Shown here in pieces: positions 33,598-41,943 of a DNA stretch of 64,000 bases. Each line of letters opens with the position of its first letter. Within the stretch, counting starts at the first letter, position 1. This DNA is from Actinoplanes sandaracinus. Lineage in GTDB: Bacteria; Actinomycetota; Actinomycetes; Mycobacteriales; Micromonosporaceae. The DNA lies in NCBI RefSeq assembly GCF_030009775.1, contig NZ_JASCTH010000009.1:225591-289590 (forward strand), in the 5' to 3' direction. The notes below the pieces were generated by a model. It was not told the DNA's origin. It saw only the letters and a list, made by a program, of their open reading frames with translations, and ran no database searches. The translations under genes and the position numbers were made by a program.

Positions 33598-34413
33598 CTA
33601 GATCGGCGGCCAGGGAATAGCCGGCCAGTCCGTCGGCGGCTGCGGGAACCGCCCGGCCCGCAGGAGCCGTTTGACCCGGAGCGCGACGTGTTGCACCTCG
33701 GAAACGGTCAGGTGCTCTTCCAGCGAGGCGCCGAGCGGCCCGCCGAGGAGCGAGCCGAGCCGGTCGAGCACCTCGACGGCGTCCTCCGGCAACGGCTTGC
33801 CGGTCCAGCCCCACAGGACCGTCCGCAGCTTGTTCTCCACGTGGAAGCTCACGCCGTGGTCGACGCCGTGCACGCCGCCGGTGGACGGGTAGAGCACGTG
33901 CGCGCCCTTGCGGTCGGCGTTGTTGATGACCGCGTCGAAGATCGCGAGGCGGGCCAGGCGCGGGTCGTCGGCGTGGGCCAGCGCGAACGCGTCGCCGTCG
34001 TCGTCACGGGCGGCGGCGACGGGAAACCAGCCGGCCGGCACGTCGTAGGCCGGGACGAACCCGATCAGCGCGGGCACCTCGGCCGGCTCGTCGATCCAGA
34101 GTTGCAGCGCGCCGGGACCGAGCGGCCCGTCCCGCAGGACGGTGGGTGGCACCACGTCCCACCCGGTGGCCTGGGACACCAGATAGGCGGAGATCTCACG
34201 CCCGGCCAGTGTGCCGTCCGGGAAGTCCCACAGCGGTCGCTCGCCCCGGACCGGTTTGTAGACGCAGCGGCGAGTCAGCCCATCCAGACTGATCTCGGCG
34301 CGCAGGGTGGTGTTGGAGGCGTCGGTGAGACGCCCCTCGATCTCGATCCGGCCCCGCTCCAGCAGTGCGAGCGCGTCAGCCTCGGCCAGCACGGAGGTGG
34401 GCTCCGCCGTCAC
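33598..34413 (-). CDS. SCO1664-family protein (PI3/4-kinase-like fold)
   Basis: The 271-residue protein is the conserved SCO1664 family encoded beside mshC in many actinobacteria. It has RCVYKPVRGERPLWDFPDG, with a kinase-like Lys, AIFDAVINNADRKGAHVL, resembling the catalytic loop of the PI3K/HipA group, and VDHGVSFH. A phosphotransfer activity is possible but not demonstrated by sequence. The GTG start overlaps the DUF3090 stop by four bases (GTGA), so the genes are translationally coupled. Confidence 0.9.
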   Translation of the reverse strand: MTAEPTSVLAEADALALLERGRIEIEGRLTDASNTTLRAEISLDGLTRRCVYKPVRGERPLWDFPDGTLAGREISAYLVSQATGWDVVPPTVLRDGPLGPGALQLWIDEPAEVPALIGFVPAYDVPAGWFPVAAARDDDGDAFALAHADDPRLARLAIFDAVINNADRKGAHVLYPSTGGVHGVDHGVSFHVENKLRTVLWGWTGKPLPEDAVEVLDRLGSLLGGPLGASLEEHLTVSEVQHVALRVKRLLRAGRFPQPPTDWPAIPWPPI

Positions 34414-35015
34414 CGGTGGTAACCGTTGTGCCGGGGACAGAGATGGCCGGCCGGGTCGAGCGGCTGGCCGCAGAGCGGGCACGGTGGCCGCCCGGCGGCG
34501 ACCACCCGCCGAGCACGGTCGATGAACGCGCGGGTCGCCTCGGGGGTCAGCCGCACCCGCAGCCGGTCGAGATCGTCGTCGGGCTCGTCGTCATCATCGT
34601 CGTCGTCGGGCTCGTCGTCATCGTCGTCGTCCTCGTCGAGCGGGTCACCGATCAGGTCGGGTTCCGGCTCGCCGGCCTCGATCGCCTCGATGACGACCGT
34701 GCCGGTGTCCACGTCGAAGGCCAGGCCCAGGGTGCCGACCCGGAACTCCTCGTCGACCGGAGTGTCGAGAGGCTCGTTGTCGTGCACCGGCAGCAGGGTC
34801 TCCTCCGGCAGCGCGACACCGAACCGCTTGCTCGCCTCGAGCAGGAGCTCTTCAAGCTTCTCGGCGAGCAGCGACACCTGGACCTTCTCCAGCGCGACGC
34901 TGATCACCCGACCGCCGCCGCGGGCCTGGAGGAAGAAAGTGCGGTCCCCCGGCTCGCCCACCGTTCCGGCGACGAACCGCTCCGGCGGCTCGAAGGCATG
35001 CACTTGGTGGGTCAT
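34410..35015 (-). CDS. DUF3090 protein with acidic tract and zinc-ribbon end
   Basis: The 201-residue protein opens HQVHAFEPPERFVAGTVGEP, the DUF3090 signature, followed by RTFFLQARGGGRV. The middle holds a run of about 24 residues that is almost all Asp/Glu with two Pro (about 127-150). The C terminus has CPLCGQPLDPAGHLCPRHNG, a probable zinc site. DUF3090 has no known function but is conserved with mshC and SCO1664. The ATG at 35015 has TAGGGT seven bases upstream; the longer open frame is rejected. Confidence 0.92.
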   Translation of the reverse strand: MTHQVHAFEPPERFVAGTVGEPGDRTFFLQARGGGRVISVALEKVQVSLLAEKLEELLLEASKRFGVALPEETLLPVHDNEPLDTPVDEEFRVGTLGLAFDVDTGTVVIEAIEAGEPEPDLIGDPLDEDDDDDDEPDDDDDDDEPDDDLDRLRVRLTPEATRAFIDRARRVVAAGRPPCPLCGQPLDPAGHLCPRHNGYHR

Positions 35016-35022
35016 GGAGACA

Positions 35023-35028
35023 ACCCTA
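35023..35028 (-). promoter_or_regulatory. -10 box of the leaderless DUF3090 gene
   Basis: TAGGGT on the minus strand stands seven bases from the ATG, which lies 109 bases after the stop of the phosphatase gene. Confidence 0.6.
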
Positions 35029-35124
35029 GCCATCCGCGCCGACAACCGCGCGGGCCACCGTACCGGGTTCGCCGAGGGCGCAAAGGGGTACACCCAGCGG
35101 CGATGCACCGATCACGGAGCGTTG

Positions 35125-35817
35125 TCAGACGCCCCCTCCAGCGCCTCCGCCGACGGCCGCGTCACTCTCTTCGGACTTCTCCCGGCCGTCGATTTTGCGG
35201 GGTACGAGCGAGCCCAGCTCCCCCGTCTCGTTGACACGGACCACGAACGGCCGCGTGGAGGTGTACCTGATGACCGTGATCGATGCCGGGTCGGCCACGA
35301 TCCGCTGGAACTGGTCCAGGTGCAGACCGAGCGCGTCGGCCACGATGGCCTTGATCACATCACCGTGGCTGCACGCCAGCCAGATCGACTCCGGCCCGTG
35401 CTCGGCGGTCACCTTGGCGTCCCACGCGCGGATGGTGGACACCGCGCGGGCCGACATGTCGGCCATCGCCTCGCCGTTGGGGAAGACCACGGCACTCGGG
35501 TGGTGCTGGACGACCGGCCAGAGCGGGTCCGTGGAGAGCTCCTTGAGCGGCCGGCCCTCCCAGTCGCCGTACCCGCACTCGATCAGGCCGTCGTCGATGA
35601 CCGGCTCGGACTCCGGCAGGGCCAGCTCGACGGTCTGCCGGCAGCGGATCAGCGGGCTGCTGACGACGGTGGCGAGCGGGAGCTCCCGCAGCCGGCCGGC
35701 GGCCCGGGCGGCCTGGGCGCGGCCGGTGTCGTCGAGTTCGACCGGCAGCCGGCCGGCGAGTTCACCGGTCGCGTTCGCGGTGGTGCGGCCGTGCCGGAGC
35801 AGCAGGACGGTGGCCAC
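35125..35817 (-). CDS. Histidine phosphatase family protein (MSMEG_4193-like)
   Basis: The 230-residue protein starts at a GTG that shares one base with the stop of the LLM gene. LLLRHGRTTAN holds the phospho-His H9 of the RHG motif; SSPLIRCRQT, CGYGDWEG and ACSHGDVIKAI complete the active site. The C-terminal tail is Gly-rich and disordered. It belongs to the phosphoglycerate-mutase-like superfamily; members in this locus are called MSMEG_4193-type phosphomutases. The substrate is unknown. The location beside DUF3090, SCO1664 and mshC is conserved. Confidence 0.93.
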   Translation of the reverse strand: MATVLLLRHGRTTANATGELAGRLPVELDDTGRAQAARAAGRLRELPLATVVSSPLIRCRQTVELALPESEPVIDDGLIECGYGDWEGRPLKELSTDPLWPVVQHHPSAVVFPNGEAMADMSARAVSTIRAWDAKVTAEHGPESIWLACSHGDVIKAIVADALGLHLDQFQRIVADPASITVIRYTSTRPFVVRVNETGELGSLVPRKIDGREKSEESDAAVGGGAGGGV

Positions 35818-36869
35818 TAGTTCGCCACACCGGATTCGGCGTACGCCTCGGCGACGACCCGGAGCGTGTCGAGGCCGCTCTTCAGATCGCCGACATACGG
35901 GCTGACCGACAGGGTCCCGACGCCGGCCGCCGCGTACTCCCGCAGGCGCTTGATCACGTTCTCCTTCGTACCGAGGATGGAGGTCCGCTCGATGAACTCC
36001 CGCGGCACCGCCGCGGCCGCCTCGGCCGGCCGCCGGCTCAGGTAGAGGTCCTGCACAACCTTCGCCTCGTCGGCGTAGCCCATGCGGACCGCGAGGGCGT
36101 TGTAGAAGTTCTGCTCCCGGCTGCCCATGCCGCCGACGTAGAGCGCCGCGTAGGGCCGGACCACGTCGGCGCAGGCCGAGAGGTCGTCGCCGAGCACCAC
36201 CGGCACCGAGGCGACCACGTCGAACCCGGTCAGGTCGCGCCCGGTCCGGGCCCGGCCGGCCTCGATGTGCCGCAGATGGTCGGCCGCGGCGTCGGGGGCG
36301 AAGAAGATGGCGAGCCAGCCGTCGGCGATCTCGCCGGTCAGTTCCAGGTTCTTCGGGCCGACCGCGGCCAGGTAGACCGGGAGGTCGGTGCGGAGCGGGT
36401 GGAATCCCAGCTTGATCGCCTTGCCGGCGCCACCGGGCAGCGGCAGCTCGTAGTGCTCGCCCTGGTAGGACACCGGCTGCCGGGCGAGCGCCATCCGGAC
36501 GATGTCGACATACTCCCGGGTGCGGGCCAGGGGCTTGGCGAACCGGACCCCGTGCCAGCCCTCGGAGACCTGCGGGCCGGAGACGCCGAGCCCGAGCCGG
36601 AACCGGCCGCCGGAGAGCGTGTCCAGGGTGGCGGCGGTCATCGCGGTCATCGCCGGGGTGCGGGCCGGGATCTGCATGACCGCGGCTCCGAGGTCGATCT
36701 TCTCGGTCTGGCCGGCGATCCACGCGAGCATGCTGACCGTGTCCGAGCCGTACGCCTCGGCGGCCCAGACCACGGAATAACCGAGGCGATCGGCCTCCCG
36801 TGCCATCGCCAGATGGTCGGCGGGTGTGCTCCACGCCGTCTGATAGCCGAGGTTTAGTCCGAGCCGCAC
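35817..36869 (-). CDS. LLM-class F420-dependent oxidoreductase
   Basis: The 350-residue protein has the luciferase-like TIM-barrel pattern of F420-dependent enzymes: RLGLNLGYQTAW at the start, GSDTVSMLAWIAGQTEKI, LDTLSGGRFRLGLGVSGPQVSEGWHG, and PVYLAAVGPKNLELTGEIADGW, split over four strands. It probably uses reduced coenzyme F420 to act on an unknown substrate. GAGGGGG precedes the GTG start. It is the first gene of the run that continues into the phosphatase gene with a one-base overlap. Confidence 0.94.
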   Translation of the reverse strand: MRLGLNLGYQTAWSTPADHLAMAREADRLGYSVVWAAEAYGSDTVSMLAWIAGQTEKIDLGAAVMQIPARTPAMTAMTAATLDTLSGGRFRLGLGVSGPQVSEGWHGVRFAKPLARTREYVDIVRMALARQPVSYQGEHYELPLPGGAGKAIKLGFHPLRTDLPVYLAAVGPKNLELTGEIADGWLAIFFAPDAAADHLRHIEAGRARTGRDLTGFDVVASVPVVLGDDLSACADVVRPYAALYVGGMGSREQNFYNALAVRMGYADEAKVVQDLYLSRRPAEAAAAVPREFIERTSILGTKENVIKRLREYAAAGVGTLSVSPYVGDLKSGLDTLRVVAEAYAESGVAN

Positions 36870-36994
36870 GTGCCTGTCCCCCTCAGATCTTGGGTGTCAG
36901 CAGCAAGCCTACTGATCGGCGACAGCGGCGTTTCGGTCCGGTAACCGACCCAGCCGGGTGAGGCCTGAGCATTTCGCGGGACAGGCACTCTGAA

Positions 36995-37000
36995 TAAGGT
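36995..37000 (+). promoter_or_regulatory. -10 box of the leaderless aldo-keto reductase gene
   Basis: TAAGGT, six bases, then ATG at 37007; no ribosome site. Confidence 0.55.
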
Positions 37001-37006
37001 TCACTC

Positions 37007-38005
37007 ATGCATCAGCGACCGCTCGGCCGAAGCGGGCTAGCGGTTTCGCGGCTCGCTCTCGGCACCATGACCTGGGGCCGGGACACCGACCCCGACGACG
37101 CGGCGGATCAGCTGAAGATCTTCCTGGAGGCGGGCGGCACACTGATCGACACCGCCGACGTGTACGGCGACGGCGACGCCGAGGCGGTGATCGGCTCCCT
37201 GCTCGACCATCTGGTCCCGCGCGACGAGATCGTCATCGCCACCAAGGCGGGCCTCACCCCGCACCGGTACCGCCCGCGCGACGCCTCCCGGGGCAATCTG
37301 CTGCGCTCGCTGGACGCGTCGCTGCGTCGGCTCGGCACCGACTACGTCGACCTGTGGCAGATCCACGGCTATGACGCGCAGACCCCGTTCGAGGAGACTC
37401 TGGCCGCCCTCGACCACGCGGTGGCCAGCGGCCGGGTTCGTTACGCCGGGGTGTCCAACTTCGCGGCCTGGCAGACCGCGCGGGCCGCGACCTGGCAGTC
37501 GGCGTACCCCGGCCGGGCGCCGATCGTGGCCGCCCAGATGGAGTACTCGCTGCTGGAGCGCGGCATCGAGCGGGAGATCCTGCCGGCCGCCGCGGCCCTC
37601 GGGTTCGGGGTGCTGGCCTGGTCGCCGCTGGGCCGTGGCGTGCTCACCGGCAAGTACCGCAACGGCCGGCCGCTCGACTCCCGGGCGGCGACCGAGCACA
37701 TGGGCGCGTTCGTCCGCGACTATCTGGAGCCGCGCAGCTCCAGCATCGTGGAGTCGGTGGTGACCGCGGCGGCCGGCCTGGGCGTCTCGCCGCTGGAGGT
37801 GGCGCTGGCCTGGATCCGGGACCGGCCCGGGGTGGCCGCCCCGATCCTGGGCGCCCGCACGTCCGGGCAGTTGCAGGGCGCGTTGCGCAGCGAGCAGCTC
37901 ACCCTGCCCGCGGAGATCGCGATGGCTCTGGAGGACGTGTCGGCGATCGAGGTCGGCTATCCGGAACGCGAGGGGACCGGGCACCCGCACTCCTACTACG
38001 GATGA
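37007..38005 (+). CDS. Aldo/keto reductase
   Basis: The 332-residue TIM-barrel enzyme carries the catalytic tetrad of the family: D48, Y53, K80 and H120, in IDTADVYGDGDAE, IATKAGL and LWQIHGYD. The later PLGRGVLTGKY and IPxxGARTS-like segment LGARTSGQLQ bind NADPH. It reduces carbonyls in the cytosol; the substrate is unknown. A reductase beside DUF5703 and an M20 peptidase is a common actinobacterial layout. Here its stop overlaps a histidine kinase start by four bases (ATGA), an unusual fusion of operons. Confidence 0.95.
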   Translation: MHQRPLGRSGLAVSRLALGTMTWGRDTDPDDAADQLKIFLEAGGTLIDTADVYGDGDAEAVIGSLLDHLVPRDEIVIATKAGLTPHRYRPRDASRGNLLRSLDASLRRLGTDYVDLWQIHGYDAQTPFEETLAALDHAVASGRVRYAGVSNFAAWQTARAATWQSAYPGRAPIVAAQMEYSLLERGIEREILPAAAALGFGVLAWSPLGRGVLTGKYRNGRPLDSRAATEHMGAFVRDYLEPRSSSIVESVVTAAAGLGVSPLEVALAWIRDRPGVAAPILGARTSGQLQGALRSEQLTLPAEIAMALEDVSAIEVGYPEREGTGHPHSYYG

Positions 38006-39210
38006 GGCGGGCGCTGGGTCCCCTGTTCTCCGCCGCCACCTACCGGCGGGTGGTGTTCCTGCTGCTGGGCGGGGTGCTGCTGCTGCCATACACGCTGGGT
38101 GCGGGGTTGCTGGCGCAGACGGTCGCCGAGGACGCGCCGAACCGGGGCGGAGCGCTGGCGGTCATCCTGTTCGCCGCGCTGATCGCCGCGGTTCCACCGT
38201 TCCTCGGCGGCACCCGGGAGCTGGAGATCGTCGCGGCCCGGGCGCTGCTCGGCGCCGATCTGCCCGGCCCCGGGCCCGCGGGGCCGCTCGCGCTGGAGAC
38301 CCGGCTGCGGAGCGCGATCTGGTTCGGTCTGCACCTGGTCGGCGGAGGGTTGATCGGCGTGCTCGGCGCGGTCGCGATCCCGGTGGCCGCGATCGCCTTC
38401 GCCGAACGGCTGGGCCTGAGCGAGGGCGCCCTCACCGGCCTGGAGCTGGGCCCGCTACGGTCGGCCGGGCCGTGGTGGTGGGCGCTGATCGGACTGGCCC
38501 TGCTGGCCGGCACGCTCTACGCCGCGGCCGGCCTGGGCCGGCTCGCCGCCACGATGGCGCCGGTGCTGCTCGGACCGTCCCCGGCCGAACGGCTCGCCGC
38601 GGTCGCCGAGCGCGAACGCCGGCTGGCCGAACGCAACCGGCTGGCCCGTGAGCTGCACGACTCGGTCGGCCATGCGCTGACCGTGATGACCCTGCAGGCC
38701 GGCGCGGCCCGGGCGGTGTTCGGCGCCGACCCCGATTTCGCCCGGCAGGCGCTGTCCGCGATCGAGGAGACCGGCCGGGCCGCCGCCGCCGAACTGGACA
38801 CGGTGCTGGGCGTGCTGCGCGACGACCCCGACGGCGCGGACGGCCGGCGGCCCGCGCCCACACTCGCCGACCTGGGCCGGCTGCTCGCCTCCGGGACGGT
38901 GGACGCCGACGTCGGCCCGGTCGGCGTGCCGCCGCCGGTCTCCCGGGAGGCGTTCCGCATCGTGCAGGAGTCACTGACCAACGCGGCCCGGCACGGCGCC
39001 GGGCCGGCCACGTTACGCATCCGTCAGGAGGACGACCTGGTGATCGAGGTGACGAACCCGCGAGCGGGCGACGCCGTGAGGCGCGGCGGCGGCCACGGCA
39101 TCGAGGGGATGCGGGAACGGGTCCGGCTCCTCGGCGGCGAACTGACCGCGGGACCCGACGGCGACCGCTGGCGGGTCGTCGCCCGGCTGCCGGCGGCGGA
39201 TCCCCGATGA
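38002..39210 (+). CDS. Sensor histidine kinase (HisKA_3)
   Basis: The 402-residue kinase has four to five membrane helices (about 15-68 and 108-185), then a HisKA_3 domain with phospho-His H219 in NRLARELHDSVGHA, and an HATPase domain with FRIVQESLTNAARHG and HGIEGMRERVRLLGGEL. Its stop overlaps the response regulator start by four bases, so the two form a two-component system. One leucine (39013-39015) is encoded by TTA, a rare codon in actinomycetes. Confidence 0.95.
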   Translation: MRRALGPLFSAATYRRVVFLLLGGVLLLPYTLGAGLLAQTVAEDAPNRGGALAVILFAALIAAVPPFLGGTRELEIVAARALLGADLPGPGPAGPLALETRLRSAIWFGLHLVGGGLIGVLGAVAIPVAAIAFAERLGLSEGALTGLELGPLRSAGPWWWALIGLALLAGTLYAAAGLGRLAATMAPVLLGPSPAERLAAVAERERRLAERNRLARELHDSVGHALTVMTLQAGAARAVFGADPDFARQALSAIEETGRAAAAELDTVLGVLRDDPDGADGRRPAPTLADLGRLLASGTVDADVGPVGVPPPVSREAFRIVQESLTNAARHGAGPATLRIRQEDDLVIEVTNPRAGDAVRRGGGHGIEGMRERVRLLGGELTAGPDGDRWRVVARLPAADPR

Positions 39211-39845
39211 CCTCGGTGCTGATCGCCGACGACGACGCGCTGGTGCGGGCCGGGCTGCGGGCGATCCTCGGCGCGGAACCCGGCCTCACCGTCGCCGGTG
39301 AGGCCGCCGACGGCGCCGAGGTGCTTCCGGCCGCCCTGCGCCTGCGGCCGGACGTGGTGCTGATGGACGTGCGGATGCCCCGGATGGACGGCATCCAGGC
39401 CACCCGGCTGCTGCTCGAACGATTCGCCGAACCGCCCCGGGTGCTGGTGGTGACGACCTTCGCCAACGACGAGTACGTCTACGAGGCGCTGCGCGCCGGT
39501 GCGAGCGGCTTCCTGCTCAAACGGGCCCGCCCGGAGCAGATCGCCGACGCGGTACGGGTGGTCGCGCGCGGCGACTCGCTGCTGTTCCCGGAGGCGGTGC
39601 GGCGACTGGCCGCGGCGTACGGCCCGCCGGACGGCCGGGTCGGCGCGGCCCGGCTGACCGCGCGCGAGGGCGAGGTGCTGACCCTGATGGCCGAGGGCCT
39701 GTCGAACGCCGAGATCGCCGAGCGGCTGGTGCTCGGCGTGCAGACGGTCAAGACGCACGTGGCGGCGATTCTCGGCAAGCTGGGCGTACGCGACCGTACC
39801 CAGGCGGTGGTGGCGGCCTACCGCTCCGGATTCGTCTCCCTCTGA
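39207..39845 (+). CDS. NarL-type response regulator
   Basis: The 212-residue regulator has an intact receiver (DDD at 8-10, phosphoacceptor D54 in PDVVLMDVRMP, Thr in VVTTFAND, Lys in GFLLKRARP) and a LuxR helix-turn-helix with LTAREGEVLTLMAEGLSNAEIA. The kinase gene overlaps it, making the pair certain on context. Its targets are unknown; the following membrane protein gene, 63 bp on, is a candidate. Confidence 0.95.
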   Translation: MTSVLIADDDALVRAGLRAILGAEPGLTVAGEAADGAEVLPAALRLRPDVVLMDVRMPRMDGIQATRLLLERFAEPPRVLVVTTFANDEYVYEALRAGASGFLLKRARPEQIADAVRVVARGDSLLFPEAVRRLAAAYGPPDGRVGAARLTAREGEVLTLMAEGLSNAEIAERLVLGVQTVKTHVAAILGKLGVRDRTQAVVAAYRSGFVSL

Positions 39846-39908
39846 GGAGGGAGCGGGACCACTCGCGATGGGGATCCGTCCGCGCGCCGCCTCGGCGAGG
39901 GTCGATGT

Positions 39909-40988
39909 ATGACCCAGACAGCACAGAGAGCGGCGGCCGGATGGGCCGCCGGCTACGGCACCCTCGCCCTGGTGTGGGCGGTGACCGGCCGGGGCTACCC
40001 GTACGGACCGGCCGCGCCGCACAACGACGCGAGCGTGCTCCGGGCGGTGCCCGCCGACGTGGGCGCCCCGGTCTTCGCGGCGGTGCTGCTGACCGCCGCG
40101 GTCGCGCTGATCGCCCTCGGCCCGGGTGGCCCGCGCCGGCCTCTGGAGAGAATCCTGACCGGCTACCTGTGGGTGGTGGCGGCCGCGCTGCTGCTGGTGG
40201 TGCCGGACGTCCGGCTACTGACGGTGGCCGGCTACCTGCCGGTCATCATCGGTGGACTGCCGTTCGGGTGGCCGCCGATCGACTACGGCGACGTGTTCAC
40301 CTGGACGCTCGCGAACGAGGCGCTGGCCGTCGCCGGCGGTGTGCTGATCGCCCGGGCGGTGCTGCGCCGGCAGCGGCACTCGTCCGGCGCGTGTGTGGAT
40401 TGCGGCCGCACCGGCGACCCGTCCGGCTGGACCGCCCCGGCGGCGGCCGCCCGGTGGGGGCGGGCCGCCGCCTGGACCGCCGCGGTCATCCCGGCGCTGT
40501 ACGCGGCGGTCCGCCTGGCCTGGGCGGCCGGTTACCCGCTCGGGATCACACCGGAGTTCCTCGCCGAGATGCGGCGCACCGGCCTCGTCTGGGCGGGCGC
40601 CGGGCTCGGCGTGTTCGCGCTGGCCGGCGCGGTCCTGACGCTGGGCCTCACGCAGCGCTGGGGCGAGCGGTTCCCGCGCTGGATGCCGTGGCTGGGCGGC
40701 CGCACGGTGCCGATCAGGCTGGCTACCGTCCCGGCGGCGGTGGTGGCCGTGTTCGTCTGGTCGGCGTCGGTGTCGCTCTACACCGGGGACGGCTCGGAGG
40801 CGCTGTTGCGTGGCACGGACCTGCTGTCCCGGCTGCCGATGCTGTTGTGGCCGCTGTGGAGCGTGGCGCTGGGAGCCGCCGCCTACGGTTACCACCTGCG
40901 CCGCCGCCCACCCTGTGAGCAGTGCGGAAATGCGACCGGCGCCACCGGGAAGGGTCTGGTGCACCGCCACCGGCCGAGCGCATATTAG
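39909..40988 (+). CDS. Multi-pass membrane protein with two CxxC motifs, hypothetical
   Basis: The 359-residue protein has about eight hydrophobic helices. A cytosolic or extracellular loop at about 159-166 reads CVDCGRTG and the C-terminal segment has CEQCGN, so the two CxxC pairs could bind one zinc or form redox disulphides. GAGGG lies seven bases before the ATG. It follows the second two-component system on the same strand. I do not recognise the family. Confidence 0.85.
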   Translation: MTQTAQRAAAGWAAGYGTLALVWAVTGRGYPYGPAAPHNDASVLRAVPADVGAPVFAAVLLTAAVALIALGPGGPRRPLERILTGYLWVVAAALLLVVPDVRLLTVAGYLPVIIGGLPFGWPPIDYGDVFTWTLANEALAVAGGVLIARAVLRRQRHSSGACVDCGRTGDPSGWTAPAAAARWGRAAAWTAAVIPALYAAVRLAWAAGYPLGITPEFLAEMRRTGLVWAGAGLGVFALAGAVLTLGLTQRWGERFPRWMPWLGGRTVPIRLATVPAAVVAVFVWSASVSLYTGDGSEALLRGTDLLSRLPMLLWPLWSVALGAAAYGYHLRRRPPCEQCGNATGATGKGLVHRHRPSAY

Positions 40989-40993
40989 ATCGC

Positions 40994-41185
40994 ATGGACT
41001 ACGAATACGCGCCGCTCCGGTTGCCTTCGAATGTCGATCGTCTGACCGCGGCGGCGCAGCTCGCCATTGCGGCCGAGTTCTCCGGGTGGGAGCTGGCCAA
41101 GGTCCAGCTCTTCGCCGACGGCACGCGGAAGGTCATGCTCCGCCGTCGCCGCCAGACGACCCCCCAGCCCGGCCTCAGTTACTGA
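40994..41185 (+). CDS. DUF5703 protein
   Basis: The 63-residue protein MDYEYAPLRLPSNVDRLTAA has the DUF5703 pattern, with FSGWELAKVQLFADGTRKV and a basic end MLRRRR. It is a small conserved actinobacterial protein of unknown role, typically near an aldo-keto reductase and an M20 peptidase, as here. A CATATT box seven bases before the ATG suggests leaderless translation, six bases after the previous stop. Confidence 0.88.
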   Translation: MDYEYAPLRLPSNVDRLTAAAQLAIAAEFSGWELAKVQLFADGTRKVMLRRRRQTTPQPGLSY

Positions 41186-41186
41186 G

Positions 41187-41217
41187 AAGGCCCGCCCGCT
41201 CGCAGCGGACGGGCCTT
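41187..41217. terminator. Bidirectional hairpin terminator
   Basis: AAGGCCCGCCCGCT and AGCGGACGGGCCTT form a 14-bp stem with one mismatch and a CGC loop, followed by TTTCC on the plus strand. It lies between DUF5703 and a convergent gene. Confidence 0.8.
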
Positions 41218-41241
41218 TCCGATCTCAGTGCTCGACGGCCC

Positions 41242-41922
41242 TCAGTGGCTGTGGCCCGCGTGGTCGTGGTGGTCGTGGTCGTCCTCGTCGGGCAGGAACG
41301 GGTGCTCGTCGAGACGGCCGACCAGCAGGTCGGTCTCGACCGGCGCGAACGGCCCCGAGCCGTCGGCGTCGTCGAAGGCCTCCAGGTCGAGCGCCTCGGC
41401 GACCTCGGTCACCGTGAGCAGGCCGTCGAGCGGCTCCAGCTCGGGCACGTCCAGCGAGGCCAGCGAACCGTCACCGGCCTGCAGGAGCTCCAGCACGGCT
41501 TCGCCGACCGACTCCACCGGACCGGCGTCCTCCTCCTCCGGCACGGAGGCGCGCCGGGCGGCCTCGGCGACCCGCAGCAGCGCGGACACGCTCGGCACGC
41601 GGTAGTCACGGCGCTGCCGGACCGACACCACCTGCGGGTACGGGTCGGCGCCCGCACCGGCCGCGCCCTCGGTGAGCTGGCCGAACCGGCGGTCCGTCTC
41701 GTCCGCGTCGATCGACTCGACGTCCCACGGTGTGACCTCACCGAAGGCGTCGAGCAGCTTCTCGTCGTACGCGAAGGAGGCGTTGTTGAGATCGACGTAC
41801 GCCTGCCAGACGTCGTCGTCGTCGATGCGGCCCGCAGCCGTCTTGACGGCAGCGAGGTGCGCCCGCGCCGCCTCGATCACCCGTTCGAGGGCGACATCGA
41901 GATCGGCGTTCTGGTCGGTCAT
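41242..41922 (-). CDS. Conserved hypothetical acidic protein with His-rich tail
   Basis: The 226-residue acidic protein has a helical N-terminal domain (LERVIEAARAHLAAV, DVWQAYVDLNNASFAYDEKL), a linker, then QRRDYRVPSVSALLRVAEAAR, and an acidic C-terminal half ending in a short run of His/Asp (DHDHHDHAGHSH) that may bind metal. Similar proteins in actinobacteria are labelled primosomal protein or hypothetical without evidence. It is 21 bp downstream of the M20 peptidase gene on the same strand. Confidence 0.85.
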   Translation of the reverse strand: MTDQNADLDVALERVIEAARAHLAAVKTAAGRIDDDDVWQAYVDLNNASFAYDEKLLDAFGEVTPWDVESIDADETDRRFGQLTEGAAGAGADPYPQVVSVRQRRDYRVPSVSALLRVAEAARRASVPEEEDAGPVESVGEAVLELLQAGDGSLASLDVPELEPLDGLLTVTEVAEALDLEAFDDADGSGPFAPVETDLLVGRLDEHPFLPDEDDHDHHDHAGHSH

Positions 41923-41943
41923 TGGATGGGGGTCCTTCCGATT

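Noticed and set aside
34565..34640. GTC/ATC triplet run as a possible regulatory repeat
   Set aside because: It is in frame in the DUF3090 gene and explains the acidic tract; I list it only as a coding feature.
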